Of a DNA stretch of 60,643 bases, positions 27,229 to 35,762 are shown in pieces. Under the pieces are notes generated by a model that saw only the letters and a program-made list of their open reading frames with translations, searched no databases and was not told the origin of the DNA. Source of the DNA: Bacteroidota bacterium (GTDB taxonomy: Bacteria; Bacteroidota; Bacteroidia; Cytophagales; Cyclobacteriaceae); contig JAEZGH010000227.1 in NCBI GenBank assembly GCA_023417065.1, forward strand, positions 1 through 60,643. The letters run 5' to 3'. Made by a program: the position numbers and the translations under genes. The first letter of the stretch is position 1, and each line of letters begins with the position of its first letter.

Positions 27229-27742
27229 TGATAATCGGCGCGTCCGATGAATCCGGAAGGATGACTTTTATTGTTTCAATACGAAGCGTCTATATCCCCA
27301 GGGTTTCACAAAAAACCCATATTTTTTCCAAAAATTTCCTTCAACCAGGTAAACAATTTCTTCACCTCGGCCTGCCCGTCTTAGTCCGTCCCCCCCGGCT
27401 TTGTCCACTCCTTGTCCACTCTTTGTCCACTCTTCCTATTAGATTTCTTATTTCTGAACATGCTCGCGTCAGCCGTTTGCGCAACGCGCTGCTCCGTGGA
27501 TCCGGTTTCCGTGAGCACGGCTTGCAATAGTTTTTGCACGGCACCATCCGAACAACCAGCCATTTGCCAATCCGGACCCGAACACTGCAGGTGAGATCGG
27601 TCTTCACGCCCGTTACCGGAAACTTTTTTTTCGCCGTTTGTACAGATTTACGTGACCCGGATCCTGAACAATACGCAATAGAACAAATGGAAATCCCCCG
27701 CAAGAAAGAAGCAACAGCTTCGCGTTACATTACCTTTTAATT
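27229..27742. other. Gene-poor interval with an 11-bp tandem repeat
   Basis: No convincing gene is seen between the permease operators and the DMT transporter. The only clear structure is three head-to-tail copies of the 11-mer TTGTCCACTCY (27401-27433). Open frames here are short, overlap one another and lack family features. Confidence 0.5.
27401..27433. repeat. Three tandem copies of TTGTCCACTCY (11 bp)
   Basis: Units at 27401-27411, 27412-27422 and 27423-27433 differ only at the last base of the unit (C or T). Eleven base pairs is one helical turn, so every copy faces the same side of DNA. A protein-binding array or a slippage-prone simple repeat are both possible. Confidence 0.7.
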
Positions 27743-27750
27743 TAGATTTG
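27743..27750 (+). promoter_or_regulatory. Bacteroidota -7 element (TAGATTTG), near-leaderless start
   Basis: TAGATTTG matches the TAnnTTTG consensus and ends 5 bp before the ATG of the transporter gene, so the transcript would begin at or next to the start codon. No clear -33 TTTG was found. Confidence 0.4.
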
Positions 27751-27755
27751 CGGCC

Positions 27756-28199
27756 ATGAAAATTGCTTACTTCCTTCTGTCTATACTGGCCGGCGTCGCG
27801 GTCGCATTTCAAACGGGTATTAATTCCCAACTGCGGACAGACCTCAACAATCCTGTGCTCGCAACATTAATATCCTTTATCGTTGGCACCGTTGCCGTGT
27901 TTGCACTTTACATCGCCTTCTTCAGGCAAACACCCACCTTCCCGGAAAACCTTCAGTTCGAATGGTGGAAATTCACCGGCGGATTGCTCGGCGTCTTATA
28001 TGTAACCGCCGTCGTCATCGCAGCACCGCGTATTGGCGCAGGAAATGCCCTCGCCTTCATCGTCGCAGGCCAGTTCATCGCTGCAATTATCATCGACCAC
28101 TATGGATGGATGCGCCTGCCTGTAGTTCCTATCACGACGTATCGCCTGGCAGGGATTGTCCTCCTCCTTGCAGGGGTGTACCTCATTCAAAAGAAGTAA
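27756..28199 (+). CDS. DMT-superfamily small transporter (DUF606/YdcZ-like)
   Basis: A 147-residue integral membrane protein with about five hydrophobic spans. The opening MKIAYFLLSILAGVAVAFQTGINSQLR is typical of the DUF606 family (drug/metabolite transporter-like), as are ATLISFIVGTVAVF and AFIVAGQFIAAIIIDHYG. Substrate unknown. It begins 5 bp after a -7 element and is probably monocistronic. Confidence 0.82.
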   Translation: MKIAYFLLSILAGVAVAFQTGINSQLRTDLNNPVLATLISFIVGTVAVFALYIAFFRQTPTFPENLQFEWWKFTGGLLGVLYVTAVVIAAPRIGAGNALAFIVAGQFIAAIIIDHYGWMRLPVVPITTYRLAGIVLLLAGVYLIQKK

Positions 28200-28358
28200 C
28201 AGGCTTATTCTTAATGACCGCCCAGTAGATCGCCTCTTTCTATTGTCCAATTTCTGTCGTACAGCCCCCCGGAGGTTGTCGTATTTGCGCCTCACACCTG
28301 CCCTGCGCGAATCGGTAATTTCGTATTACCTATTTTTTAACCATTAAATATTCGCGCT

Positions 28359-28760
28359 ATGAACAGAAATACACTTAGAAGCATCGGCGCCGTCGCGCTC
28401 GGACTTGTATTCATTGCAGTCTCACATACTGCGATTGACTCCACCCTCGAAGGAATCGGTGTGCTTCCGAAAGGACACTTCAATGTAGGCACTCCACTTA
28501 TCCTATTGGTGATTCTTTACCGCACCATCTTCAGCTTTTTGGGATGCTACCTCACTGCGCGGATCGCCCCATCCCGGCCTTTGAAACATGCGCTGATACT
28601 CGGAGCAATTGGAACCGGACTTAGCATCGTGGGTGTGGTTGTCACGTTCAACCTCAACATCGCACCGCTTTGGTATGGAATAAGTCTCGTCGTCATTGCT
28701 CTGCCAACGGCATGGCTGGCAGGCAGTGCTGTAAGAACAAAGAATCCCAACGTGGTGTAA
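28359..28760 (+). CDS. Small four-span membrane protein, function unknown
   Basis: A 133-residue protein with about four hydrophobic segments (SIGAVALGLVFIAVSHTAI, TPLILLVILYRTIFSFLGCYL, HALILGAIGTGLSIVGVVV, YGISLVVIALPTAWLAG). No motif for a known transporter or enzyme is visible. It starts 160 bp after the DMT gene and converges on the next gene with about 40 bp between stops. Confidence 0.7.
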   Translation: MNRNTLRSIGAVALGLVFIAVSHTAIDSTLEGIGVLPKGHFNVGTPLILLVILYRTIFSFLGCYLTARIAPSRPLKHALILGAIGTGLSIVGVVVTFNLNIAPLWYGISLVVIALPTAWLAGSAVRTKNPNVV

Positions 28761-28802
28761 GTGAAGGGAACAGTCAGCATCGAGCCGAATCACCAATATG
28801 TA

Positions 28803-29459
28803 TTAGCCAACAACCTCGATTTCACCACGACGGTTGAAATAAAAAGCTTTGAACATCGGAAGAATTGGTTCGGTGCTGATAATCTCCAGCGTTGCCTTCG
28901 TGTTTGTCACAAACTCAACTGATCCGGACGCTGCCTTTGCGGGAGAAGTCAGCTTCTCATTCGAAGTGGCCTTCAGCACTACGCGATTATTGCGGTCATT
29001 CGAAAAAATAACTGTACCCGAACCCGCTTCCATAACCTGGTTCACCACAATATGCCGACCATTGTTGGCATACTTCTTTTTTGCCCACAAGTCCTTAAGC
29101 TGATCACGCAACAATTCTACTTTGATCTGGGATATGGTAACGTCCTTCAACGCAACAAATGCGCTGTTCTTCCTGTTAAAGTTCAACTCGAGCTCACCCT
29201 TCCCTGCAATTGAGTTCCCTTCCGCGCCCAGCTTCACGGTAACGCTTGATTCTTTTGTATATGTGATGTTCTGTTTTCGGCTTGACACAGTTATGCTACT
29301 GAGATCAGGTTCCTCTATCAAATCGGCGATGTTGGCGAGCAGAACAAACGACTTGTCGTCACAGCGGTAGATATTCCCTAATGCGATTGGCTCCCCCAGG
29401 AAGTTGCCGATGTAGTCAATTCCTCTGAACATTTTCTGGGCTTTTTTGATGGATGGCAT
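28803..29459 (-). CDS. Hypothetical beta-rich protein with possible gasdermin-like layout
   Basis: A 218-residue protein, no signal peptide, not recognised with confidence. It opens with a short helix, then GEPIALGNIYRCDDKSFVLL-ANIADLI, a long amphipathic beta region (ITYTKESSVTVKLGAEGNSI, GKGELELNFNRKNSAFVAL), a helical segment (QLKDLWAKKKY), a beta hairpin (HIVVNQVMEAGSGTVIF) and a closing sheet (SGSVEFVTNTKATLEII). This order resembles bacterial gasdermin-type pore formers, but the N-terminal acylated Cys and an adjacent protease gene of typical gasdermin loci are missing. Alone on its strand between two unrelated genes. Confidence 0.55.
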   Translation of the reverse strand: MPSIKKAQKMFRGIDYIGNFLGEPIALGNIYRCDDKSFVLLANIADLIEEPDLSSITVSSRKQNITYTKESSVTVKLGAEGNSIAGKGELELNFNRKNSAFVALKDVTISQIKVELLRDQLKDLWAKKKYANNGRHIVVNQVMEAGSGTVIFSNDRNNRVVLKATSNEKLTSPAKAASGSVEFVTNTKATLEIISTEPILPMFKAFYFNRRGEIEVVG

Positions 29460-29541
29460 GCGTGCGTTTTGTCATCTAATATAACAACTATCTCAAAATG
29501 GCAAGGTATCGGTGCAACCTCACACACGCCTTCAACCCACC

Positions 29542-30183
29542 TCACGTGATCAACCCCCTTTTGATGGCTTCCTTGACAAGGCTTGCCGTATTCTTGGCAC
29601 CCAACTTCTGACTGAGATTGGCGCGGTGGGTTTCAATGGTCCGGAGACTCAAAAACAGATTGTCGGCGATCTCCTGATTCGTGTATTCCTCGGCAATAAG
29701 CTTCAGCACTTCCTTTTCACGTTTCGTCAGCGGAATTTCAAACATCGACCTCCGTTGTCCCGTGACGCTTTCGCGAACAATAGCCTTCTGTATGGTGTCG
29801 TCGATGTATTCGTTTCCATTGTAAACAGACGTTATGGCATCGACAAGCGTCTGACGACTTGCATTCTTGAGAACGTAGCCCATTGCGCCTTTGCGCAAAA
29901 TCTGTTTCACATAATTGGTGTCGTCAAAGCTGCTGAATGCGATGACCTTTATGTCACGCCTTGTGGCAAGTATTCGGCTGCACAACTCCAGGCCGTCGAG
30001 TTCCGGCATGTTGATGTCCAGCAACACGATGTCTACCTGCGCAGTTGCCACATACGCCAGGAAGTCCTGCGACTCTGTAGTTGTATACACCACGTCCAGC
30101 TCGGGATAGCCGGAAAGCATCGTCAAAAGACCATCGATAACCACCTGATGGTCATCAACAACAGCCAGGGAAATCTTGCTCAT
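29542..30183 (-). CDS. NarL/LuxR-family response regulator
   Basis: A 213-residue protein with a receiver domain (acidic pocket VVDDHQ at residues 9-12, phospho-acceptor Asp56 in LLDINMPELDG, conserved Lys in GYVLKNAS). The C-terminal LuxR helix-turn-helix is LTKREKEVLKLIAEEYTNQE and TIETHRANLSQKLG. The TPR histidine kinase at 31.9-33.9 kb has the matching HisKA_3-type dimerisation domain and is the natural partner, on the other strand and separated by the PKD/beta-helix gene. Confidence 0.93.
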   Translation of the reverse strand: MSKISLAVVDDHQVVIDGLLTMLSGYPELDVVYTTTESQDFLAYVATAQVDIVLLDINMPELDGLELCSRILATRRDIKVIAFSSFDDTNYVKQILRKGAMGYVLKNASRQTLVDAITSVYNGNEYIDDTIQKAIVRESVTGQRRSMFEIPLTKREKEVLKLIAEEYTNQEIADNLFLSLRTIETHRANLSQKLGAKNTASLVKEAIKRGLIT

Positions 30184-30272
30184 GTGCGCCTTGCGAGTCC
30201 CGCAAATCTACGGGTTACTACGGAGTTTTATAACTGGTAACTTTCACGGATGCCCTGCCCCTGAGGTTTCGG

Positions 30273-30280
30273 TAGTTTTG
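30273..30280 (+). promoter_or_regulatory. Candidate -7 element (TAGTTTTG) for the PKD/beta-helix gene
   Basis: TAGTTTTG fits TAnnTTTG and lies about 100 bp upstream of the lipoprotein start, in the divergent gap with the response regulator. No clear -33 element. Tentative. Confidence 0.35.
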
Positions 30281-30379
30281 CATCATCTAATCCTGAACCA
30301 GCCAATCTGCTGGTACCCAAGCCCAAACAAGGGCCTCACCCGCAGCACTTTGCAATCAAATAACCAATTATATAGTTCT

Positions 30380-31828
30380 ATGAGAATGTTGAAAATTTCC
30401 TTTTGGGTAGCCGTTCTGTTTACTGTTACCCTGGTATCGTGTAAGGAAGACGAAGAGCCAAAACCCAATGTGACAATTGTCGCCAATGCCGGTCCCGATA
30501 AAAAAATTCAGCCCGGAGCAACGGTTACGCTGGACGGATCGCAGTCGAAGGCCGACCGCGGAACCCTGACCTATCAATGGACCGTGATCGAAAAACCCGT
30601 GAACAGTAATCCCGTGATTTCCTCCCCAACTGACGAGAGCCCTGATTTCACGGCAGATCTTGTCGGAGCCTACAAGGTGAAACTCAACGTATCCAACGAA
30701 TTTGGGTCTGCGGAAGATGAAACGATCATCACCGTCGAATACACACCCGTTGTGCTGTCGAACATCACACAACGCACCGTGCTGGAAGATCGCATAAGTG
30801 ATCCGTCCATCCCTGACTATGTCACCACAGGTGATATGTTCATCGACGCTGAGCTGATTCTCAAACCCGGGGTCGTGGTTGCGTTCGAAGAAGACGCGTC
30901 TGTTTACATCAACGACGGCGGTTCTCTCTCTGTCAAAGGCGAGGAAAACCGAAAGATCACCCTGCGCGGGAAAGCCAACGCTGCGGGCTACTGGCGCGGG
31001 ATCCTCGTGTACTCCAACAGCAATGCCAATGAATTTGAACATGCGGAAATACTCAATGCAGGAAGCGATGTAATGGTATCCGGAGTAGCTGCAGCCATCA
31101 CTGTCGCCGACCGCGCGAGAATTGCTATCCGAAACACGCGGATTGCCGGAAGTGGTGGATACGGCATCCACTTCATGGAAGGTTCGAATATCAAAGACTT
31201 CGGCACTAACGTCATCAGTCACAACGCCCAGGCTCCTGTGCTGCTGATGCCCGTACATGTTGCTAAACTGGATGCCGCCTCATCGTTCTCTGAAGGAAAT
31301 GGAACAAATGCCATCGAAGTTACCGGCGCGTCTCTCGAAGGAACGTCTGCCGTCACCTGGCAAGCGTTTGAAGATGGAACCCCGTATCGATTTACCGGAA
31401 CTGTGGCACTTCAGACTGGCTTGAAACTGACTCCGGGTGTTACGATTGAAGTAGTCGAAAACGAGTACTTCGAGATCGGCGACGGCTACCTCCTCGCAGA
31501 AGGTACACCCGAAAACAAAATTACGATCACAGGCGTTAACAAAACGCAAAGCTCATGGCTGGGACTGATCTACTACTCACGGAATCAATCCAACATCCTG
31601 AGATACGTAGAAGTGAGCTATGCGGGAAGCGACGAAATAATAAGTGGTGCCAAATCGGCGATCACGATTACGCATGACGCAAGCCTGATGATCGAAAATT
31701 CTACCATCAGCCACAGCGGCGGATATGGAATCTACGTTAACGGGGACCAGTCAGGCATCAATGCCGACGCTGAAACTGTGAATACCTTCACCGGCAATGC
31801 ACTTGACCCTGTATATTATCAACCATAA
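30380..31828 (+). CDS. PKD-domain and parallel-beta-helix lipoprotein
   Basis: About 482 residues from ATG 30380, chosen because a lipoprotein signal starts there and ends TVTLVSC (Cys21); the frame is open further upstream without any signal. A PKD domain (ANAGPDKKIQPGATVTLDGS, LTYQWTV) occupies roughly residues 35-130. Two copies of a right-handed beta-helix module follow (LKPGVVVAFEEDA...GGYGIHF and LTPGVTIEVVENE...GGYGIYV). The two copies share wording (RGILVYSNS/LGLIYYSRN, EILNAGSDVMVSG/EVSYAGSDEIISG), which shows internal duplication. Likely a surface carbohydrate- or protein-binding lipoprotein; no catalytic motif is visible. Confidence 0.8.
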   Translation: MRMLKISFWVAVLFTVTLVSCKEDEEPKPNVTIVANAGPDKKIQPGATVTLDGSQSKADRGTLTYQWTVIEKPVNSNPVISSPTDESPDFTADLVGAYKVKLNVSNEFGSAEDETIITVEYTPVVLSNITQRTVLEDRISDPSIPDYVTTGDMFIDAELILKPGVVVAFEEDASVYINDGGSLSVKGEENRKITLRGKANAAGYWRGILVYSNSNANEFEHAEILNAGSDVMVSGVAAAITVADRARIAIRNTRIAGSGGYGIHFMEGSNIKDFGTNVISHNAQAPVLLMPVHVAKLDAASSFSEGNGTNAIEVTGASLEGTSAVTWQAFEDGTPYRFTGTVALQTGLKLTPGVTIEVVENEYFEIGDGYLLAEGTPENKITITGVNKTQSSWLGLIYYSRNQSNILRYVEVSYAGSDEIISGAKSAITITHDASLMIENSTISHSGGYGIYVNGDQSGINADAETVNTFTGNALDPVYYQP

Positions 31829-31851
31829 AAGTTAGTACTTTTGAAGGTTCT

Positions 31852-31884
31852 GGAATGGAGTGCCCCCGGAAAGCACTCCATTCC
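31852..31884 (+). terminator. Stem-loop terminator after the PKD/beta-helix gene
   Basis: A perfect 12-bp inverted repeat (GGAATGGAGTGC at 31852-31863 and its complement at 31873-31884) with a 9-nt loop begins 23 bp after the stop. The trailing T-tract is poor (TGTTTC). It overlaps an in-frame ATG at 31855 that could be taken as the start of the histidine kinase, so the kinase start is placed downstream. Confidence 0.7.
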
Positions 31885-31902
31885 TGTTTCAGGATCTGCT
31901 TT

Positions 31903-33882
31903 ATGACAGCTGCACAACATCAAACTCACGGAATGGCACCTACGAGCCGATGCCATGTTCCACAACTGACAAGGGTTGCGTTGCTCGCGTTTTTCTTAAC
32001 GATAGCTTCGTGGAGTATCGTCCTGGCCCAGGACCAGGACCGCGTGGCTAATCTGCTCGACTCCGCGTATGCGATGGAAGGCCAAAATCCCGACTCAGCT
32101 ATCCTGATTTATAAAGAAGTGTACCGCCTGAGTGAAAAGGCGGAATACCTGACGGGGATGGCAAAAGCCCTGCACTACAGCGGCATCGTTTACTCGGACA
32201 AGAGCATGTATCTCGAAGCACTCCAGCACTACCACAAAGCAATGCCCCTATACCAAAAGGACGAGAACTTCCGCGGCGTGGGAGCGTGTTTCACCAACAT
32301 CGGAAATGTTTACCGTTTCCAGAGCCAGCTTGACAGCGCTGTGGCTAACTACCAGCGCGCCGTCGATATCTTCCGACAGCACCACCTTCACGATGCCCTT
32401 TCGCAGGCCTATGGAAATGTGGGCGGCGTCTTTCAGATGATGCAGCAATACAATAAAGCCCACCAGTACCACTCCCTGTCGGTAGACGCCGCCATTCAAA
32501 GCAAGGATTCATTGATACTGTGCAATGCCTTGATCAATAAGGGCACCGTACTGAACGACCTCGACAGAATCGAAGAATCCATCAACAGTTACATCGAAGC
32601 AATGAAAATTGCCAAGGCAATAGACAACGATTATGTGATCCACCTGGCCTACATCAACCTGGCTGACCATGCGCGGAAAGCTAAAGAGTTTGATCGCGCA
32701 CTGGAATACGGCGTCAACGCACTGCACCACGCCCGTAAACTCGGAACCCCCTACGATATCGCCGACGTCCACAGGCGCGTTGGCGACATTTATGCATCCA
32801 TGGGCAACCATCAGGAGGCAAGGAACTTTTATCTCGAAGCCGTGACGACCGCACGCGAGATCAATGCACGTGAAGTCATCATGAGCAGCTATGAAGCGCT
32901 TCATCGTTCAAGTGCATCGCTCGGTGACTACCACAATGCCTACGATTACCAGACGCTCGCGGCACAATACCGCGACAGCGTATTGAATGAAAAACAGCTT
33001 CAGATCATCAACGAACTCGAAGTAAAATATCAGACACTACAGAAAGACCAGGCACTCTATCGCCAGCAACTTGAACTACAGGAAAGCCGGCAATTCACAA
33101 CATATGTCGTCGGGATTTCACTGATTCTGTTTCTCACTGTCGTGATTCTTTACGTCCAGTATCAAAACCGTAAAAAGCAGCACGCCGCGCAGCTTGAACG
33201 CACCCGTCAGGAAAAAGAGATCCATGTACTTCAGGCCCTGATGCAGGGAGAGGAAAAAGAGCGGACACGAATAGCCCGGGCATTACACGATGAAGTCGCG
33301 GGACTTCTCGCTGCCGCCAAAATGAACCTGGATTCGCTAACCAATAGTCACACGGCCAACGACACGTACCGCAATGCCGTCGTCCTGCTTGATGAAGCCT
33401 CTGCCTCCGTTCGCAAAACAGCGCACAACCTGATGCCCGAGTTCCTCATGCAATATGGCCTCGACAAAGCGCTACGCCGCTACTGCGACAGCATCGGACG
33501 TACGGGAGAATTGACCATTCAATACGATTCCTGGGGTGACCCGATAGCGTTACCCGCGGCATTTGAGCTGTCAGTATACCGGATTGTTCAGGAATTGCTG
33601 AACAACGTTATCAAACACGCGCGTGCAACGGAAGCCATTATACAACTGGGCTTTCAGGAAGGACTACTGTCAGTGACGGTCGAAGATAATGGAGTGGGCT
33701 TACCTCCTGACGCCGACCCCACTGATCCCAAGAGCAACCTGGCCTTTCTCAAGTCGCGCGTCGCCGCTATCAATGGTACCATCGACATAACATCAGAACC
33801 CGGCGCTGGTGTGAGTGTTCATATAGAGTTTGAGTTAGCGTCTGAGAAGGTTGGGGTGGGCAATAGCATTAACCTGATTTGA
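31903..33882 (+). CDS. TPR-containing hybrid-less sensor histidine kinase (HisKA_3 type)
   Basis: About 659 residues from ATG 31903 (ATG 31933 is an alternative; ATG 31855 lies inside the terminator hairpin and is rejected). Signal sequence VALLAFFLTIASWSIVLAQ, then about six TPR repeats (ALHYSGIVYSDKSMYLEALQ, ACFTNIGNVYRFQ), a membrane span near residue 400 (VVGISLILFLTVVILYVQY), a coiled coil, and HisKA_3 with the phospho-acceptor His in RIARALHDEVAG (about residue 462). The ATPase domain has N box ELLNNVIKHA and G1 box DNGVGLP. The G2 box is unusual (SNLAFLKSR rather than GLG-type). Likely partner is the response regulator at 29.5-30.2 kb. Confidence 0.9.
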   Translation: MTAAQHQTHGMAPTSRCHVPQLTRVALLAFFLTIASWSIVLAQDQDRVANLLDSAYAMEGQNPDSAILIYKEVYRLSEKAEYLTGMAKALHYSGIVYSDKSMYLEALQHYHKAMPLYQKDENFRGVGACFTNIGNVYRFQSQLDSAVANYQRAVDIFRQHHLHDALSQAYGNVGGVFQMMQQYNKAHQYHSLSVDAAIQSKDSLILCNALINKGTVLNDLDRIEESINSYIEAMKIAKAIDNDYVIHLAYINLADHARKAKEFDRALEYGVNALHHARKLGTPYDIADVHRRVGDIYASMGNHQEARNFYLEAVTTAREINAREVIMSSYEALHRSSASLGDYHNAYDYQTLAAQYRDSVLNEKQLQIINELEVKYQTLQKDQALYRQQLELQESRQFTTYVVGISLILFLTVVILYVQYQNRKKQHAAQLERTRQEKEIHVLQALMQGEEKERTRIARALHDEVAGLLAAAKMNLDSLTNSHTANDTYRNAVVLLDEASASVRKTAHNLMPEFLMQYGLDKALRRYCDSIGRTGELTIQYDSWGDPIALPAAFELSVYRIVQELLNNVIKHARATEAIIQLGFQEGLLSVTVEDNGVGLPPDADPTDPKSNLAFLKSRVAAINGTIDITSEPGAGVSVHIEFELASEKVGVGNSINLI

Positions 33883-33998
33883 ATTATGTCAGGATATGAG
33901 GAGAACATCATGCAAACCGGTAAACGACATCGATATCGATAAAAATTGAACTAACGTGAAAAAAATCCTATCGCCCGACGGATTTACGGAGACAACAT

Positions 33999-34691
33999 TC
34001 ACTGTTGGGAATTGGATTCCGTTACCTGTGTAACCACCGCCCTCGTCTTACCTTTTCTATGTTCTCTTGCCCAGCGCGCGATCAGAGTCCCTCCTATCAC
34101 CGCTGGAAGGATCCAGATTACCGGACCCGGCAAAAACGTAATGTTCACCACAGCAAACGCAGTGAACGTAGCGATATATCCGCCACCCATGCCACTGACA
34201 TGGGAAAACAACCAGTGATCTTTGTCTTTCGGGGGAACGACAAACTTCTTTATGTCTTTATAGACAAGGCGGCATCCAAGCAGACCCAGGGCGATGCCAA
34301 CAATTCCAAAGTTGCTGCTGAGAACAAATATTCGATACACACCCCAACCCACTAATGCCATGCACCCCGCCAGTGATACGATCAAAAATATCCAATCACC
34401 GATAGCAGCTTTTTGTCCGGCGTGAAGCTTTTTAAGATACAGCGCGCGGTAACCCGATACCACCAGGTAGATGCTCAGAAAGGCAATCATTAACAAAAAA
34501 GGGATATCCTTAAAGACTGACAGCACCACTGCAGTCAGAAAAACAACCACCATACTGTAGAAATACACCTTACCCCAAAGCCTGTGGTTCCTGCCGCCCT
34601 TCAGCGTTAGCATAGCCACAGGACCAGTTAACAGCGCAAGTGTCCCCGCAACGATGTGAGCTCCTAACATTCCGGATAGCAAATTTTCCAT
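33999..34691 (-). CDS. DUF2306-like integral membrane protein
   Basis: A 230-residue protein with about seven hydrophobic spans. The GAHIVAGTLALLTGPVAMLT opening, HRLWGKVYFYSMVV in loop/TM2 and the late LFSHVSGMGGGYIATFTAF resemble the DUF2306 family (predicted heme- or quinone-related membrane proteins; function not established). Two intramembrane His residues (AHIVAG, SHVSGMG) could be ligands. Monocistronic, converging on the kinase gene. Confidence 0.65.
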   Translation of the reverse strand: MENLLSGMLGAHIVAGTLALLTGPVAMLTLKGGRNHRLWGKVYFYSMVVVFLTAVVLSVFKDIPFLLMIAFLSIYLVVSGYRALYLKKLHAGQKAAIGDWIFLIVSLAGCMALVGWGVYRIFVLSSNFGIVGIALGLLGCRLVYKDIKKFVVPPKDKDHWLFSHVSGMGGGYIATFTAFAVVNITFLPGPVIWILPAVIGGTLIARWAREHRKGKTRAVVTQVTESNSQQ

Positions 34692-34789
34692 ATTACGATG
34701 TTTATTTATTCCGATTCCTACACTATTAACAATCCACCCAGTTGGTGCATAGACCTTTAAAAAACCGTTCTTACAAAGCTATCTTCCCA

Positions 34790-35443
34790 TCATTCCCTTC
34801 CGATAAGCGAATAACAATCCTTATCACTACGGATGAGTTTACCGTCAAGTGACAACAGTTCGCAACCGACCAGATTACCGTTTTTGTAGATTGTTTTAAG
34901 AAGGTGATCATTCTTCTTAATAACATACGCGCCATGCCTTTTGCCGTATTTATCAGCATAAGCAGTAGTATCACCGTTGAAGGTAAAATAGTGGATTGGC
35001 ACCGTAACGTATTTTTCATCCGTCCTCTCGAGCAACCTGCCATCAATGTAAATTACAGATACTGTATCCAACGCCACCTCCAAACGAAATTCATATGCAC
35101 AAAGACAGTCCTCCTCCTCGTACCAACGTGTGACTTTCTCACCATTAGTTAAATTGAAAGTAGTTGACTGAACGCGGCCGGTGTTAACAAACAAGGTGTC
35201 GCCGTTTGCAATTGCTTGTATAGGAACGATCGGCAGACCACAATCCCTGATTACTATGGCAGTAAGGCAGAGGTTTCTGGCATCATTTCTTGAAATTTCC
35301 TTAATCCGTTCCCGGTATGAGCCGGGACCACCAAGAGCATTGCCCCCCTCACAGAACGACGAGTACTGGATAATAGGGACCTTCTGTGCCAAAACGGTTG
35401 CAGTTATGAAGAACAGAAAAATAGCTGTCAGCGGTCTCCTCAT
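34790..35443 (-). CDS. Secreted hypothetical protein
   Basis: A 217-residue protein with a clear signal peptide (LTAIFLFFITATVLAQ). The C-terminal third contains short repeats of the type GKRHGAYVIKKNDHLLKTIY-KNGNLVGCELLSLDGKLI, resembling degenerate MORN/antitoxin-like YwqK repeats. The middle part has a paired-Cys loop (EEEDCLCAYEF). Function unknown. No close neighbour on the same strand. Confidence 0.65.
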   Translation of the reverse strand: MRRPLTAIFLFFITATVLAQKVPIIQYSSFCEGGNALGGPGSYRERIKEISRNDARNLCLTAIVIRDCGLPIVPIQAIANGDTLFVNTGRVQSTTFNLTNGEKVTRWYEEEDCLCAYEFRLEVALDTVSVIYIDGRLLERTDEKYVTVPIHYFTFNGDTTAYADKYGKRHGAYVIKKNDHLLKTIYKNGNLVGCELLSLDGKLIRSDKDCYSLIGRE

Positions 35444-35750
35444 AGAGTCAGCGCCTTTGCCGAAGATAAAAGGCGTTGTGCATTCGAACGAAAGTTAACC
35501 AAAATCTTAAGAAAGTTGACTTGCCAACGCCCGGCATCAAGCGCCCAACGCTCATTTGAATTCAGGAAAAGAATTGTTAATTTGGCGGAAAAAAATCACT
35601 ATCGGCTTCAGGTATTTGAAGCGCTGACTGAGTGTTGTGTTGATTATGAAATCAAGTGAGATTTGCTGCGAATTTAAAACCCACTCCTGAGACGAAAGTG
35701 AAGTTTAAACACGCTGGGTCGTTGTCCCTTAAATAAGATCATCCATATCC

Positions 35751-35758
35751 TAACTTAG
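35751..35758 (+). promoter_or_regulatory. Candidate -7 element (TAACTTAG) just before the MBOAT gene
   Basis: TAACTTAG is one mismatch from TAnnTTTG and ends 4 bp before the ATG. The flanking CCTAACTT-n-GCCGA also occurs before the RecB/helicase gene, suggesting a shared near-leaderless promoter form. Confidence 0.3.
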
Positions 35759-35762
35759 CCGA

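Noticed and set aside
31855..31902. Histidine kinase starting at ATG 31855
   Set aside because: This ATG lies inside the left arm of a perfect 12-bp stem-loop, and the extra residues add no signal-peptide feature.
33929..33940. Perfect 12-bp palindrome ATCGATATCGAT between convergent genes
   Set aside because: Low-complexity alternating palindrome with no partner copy or T-tract, so neither operator nor terminator can be supported.
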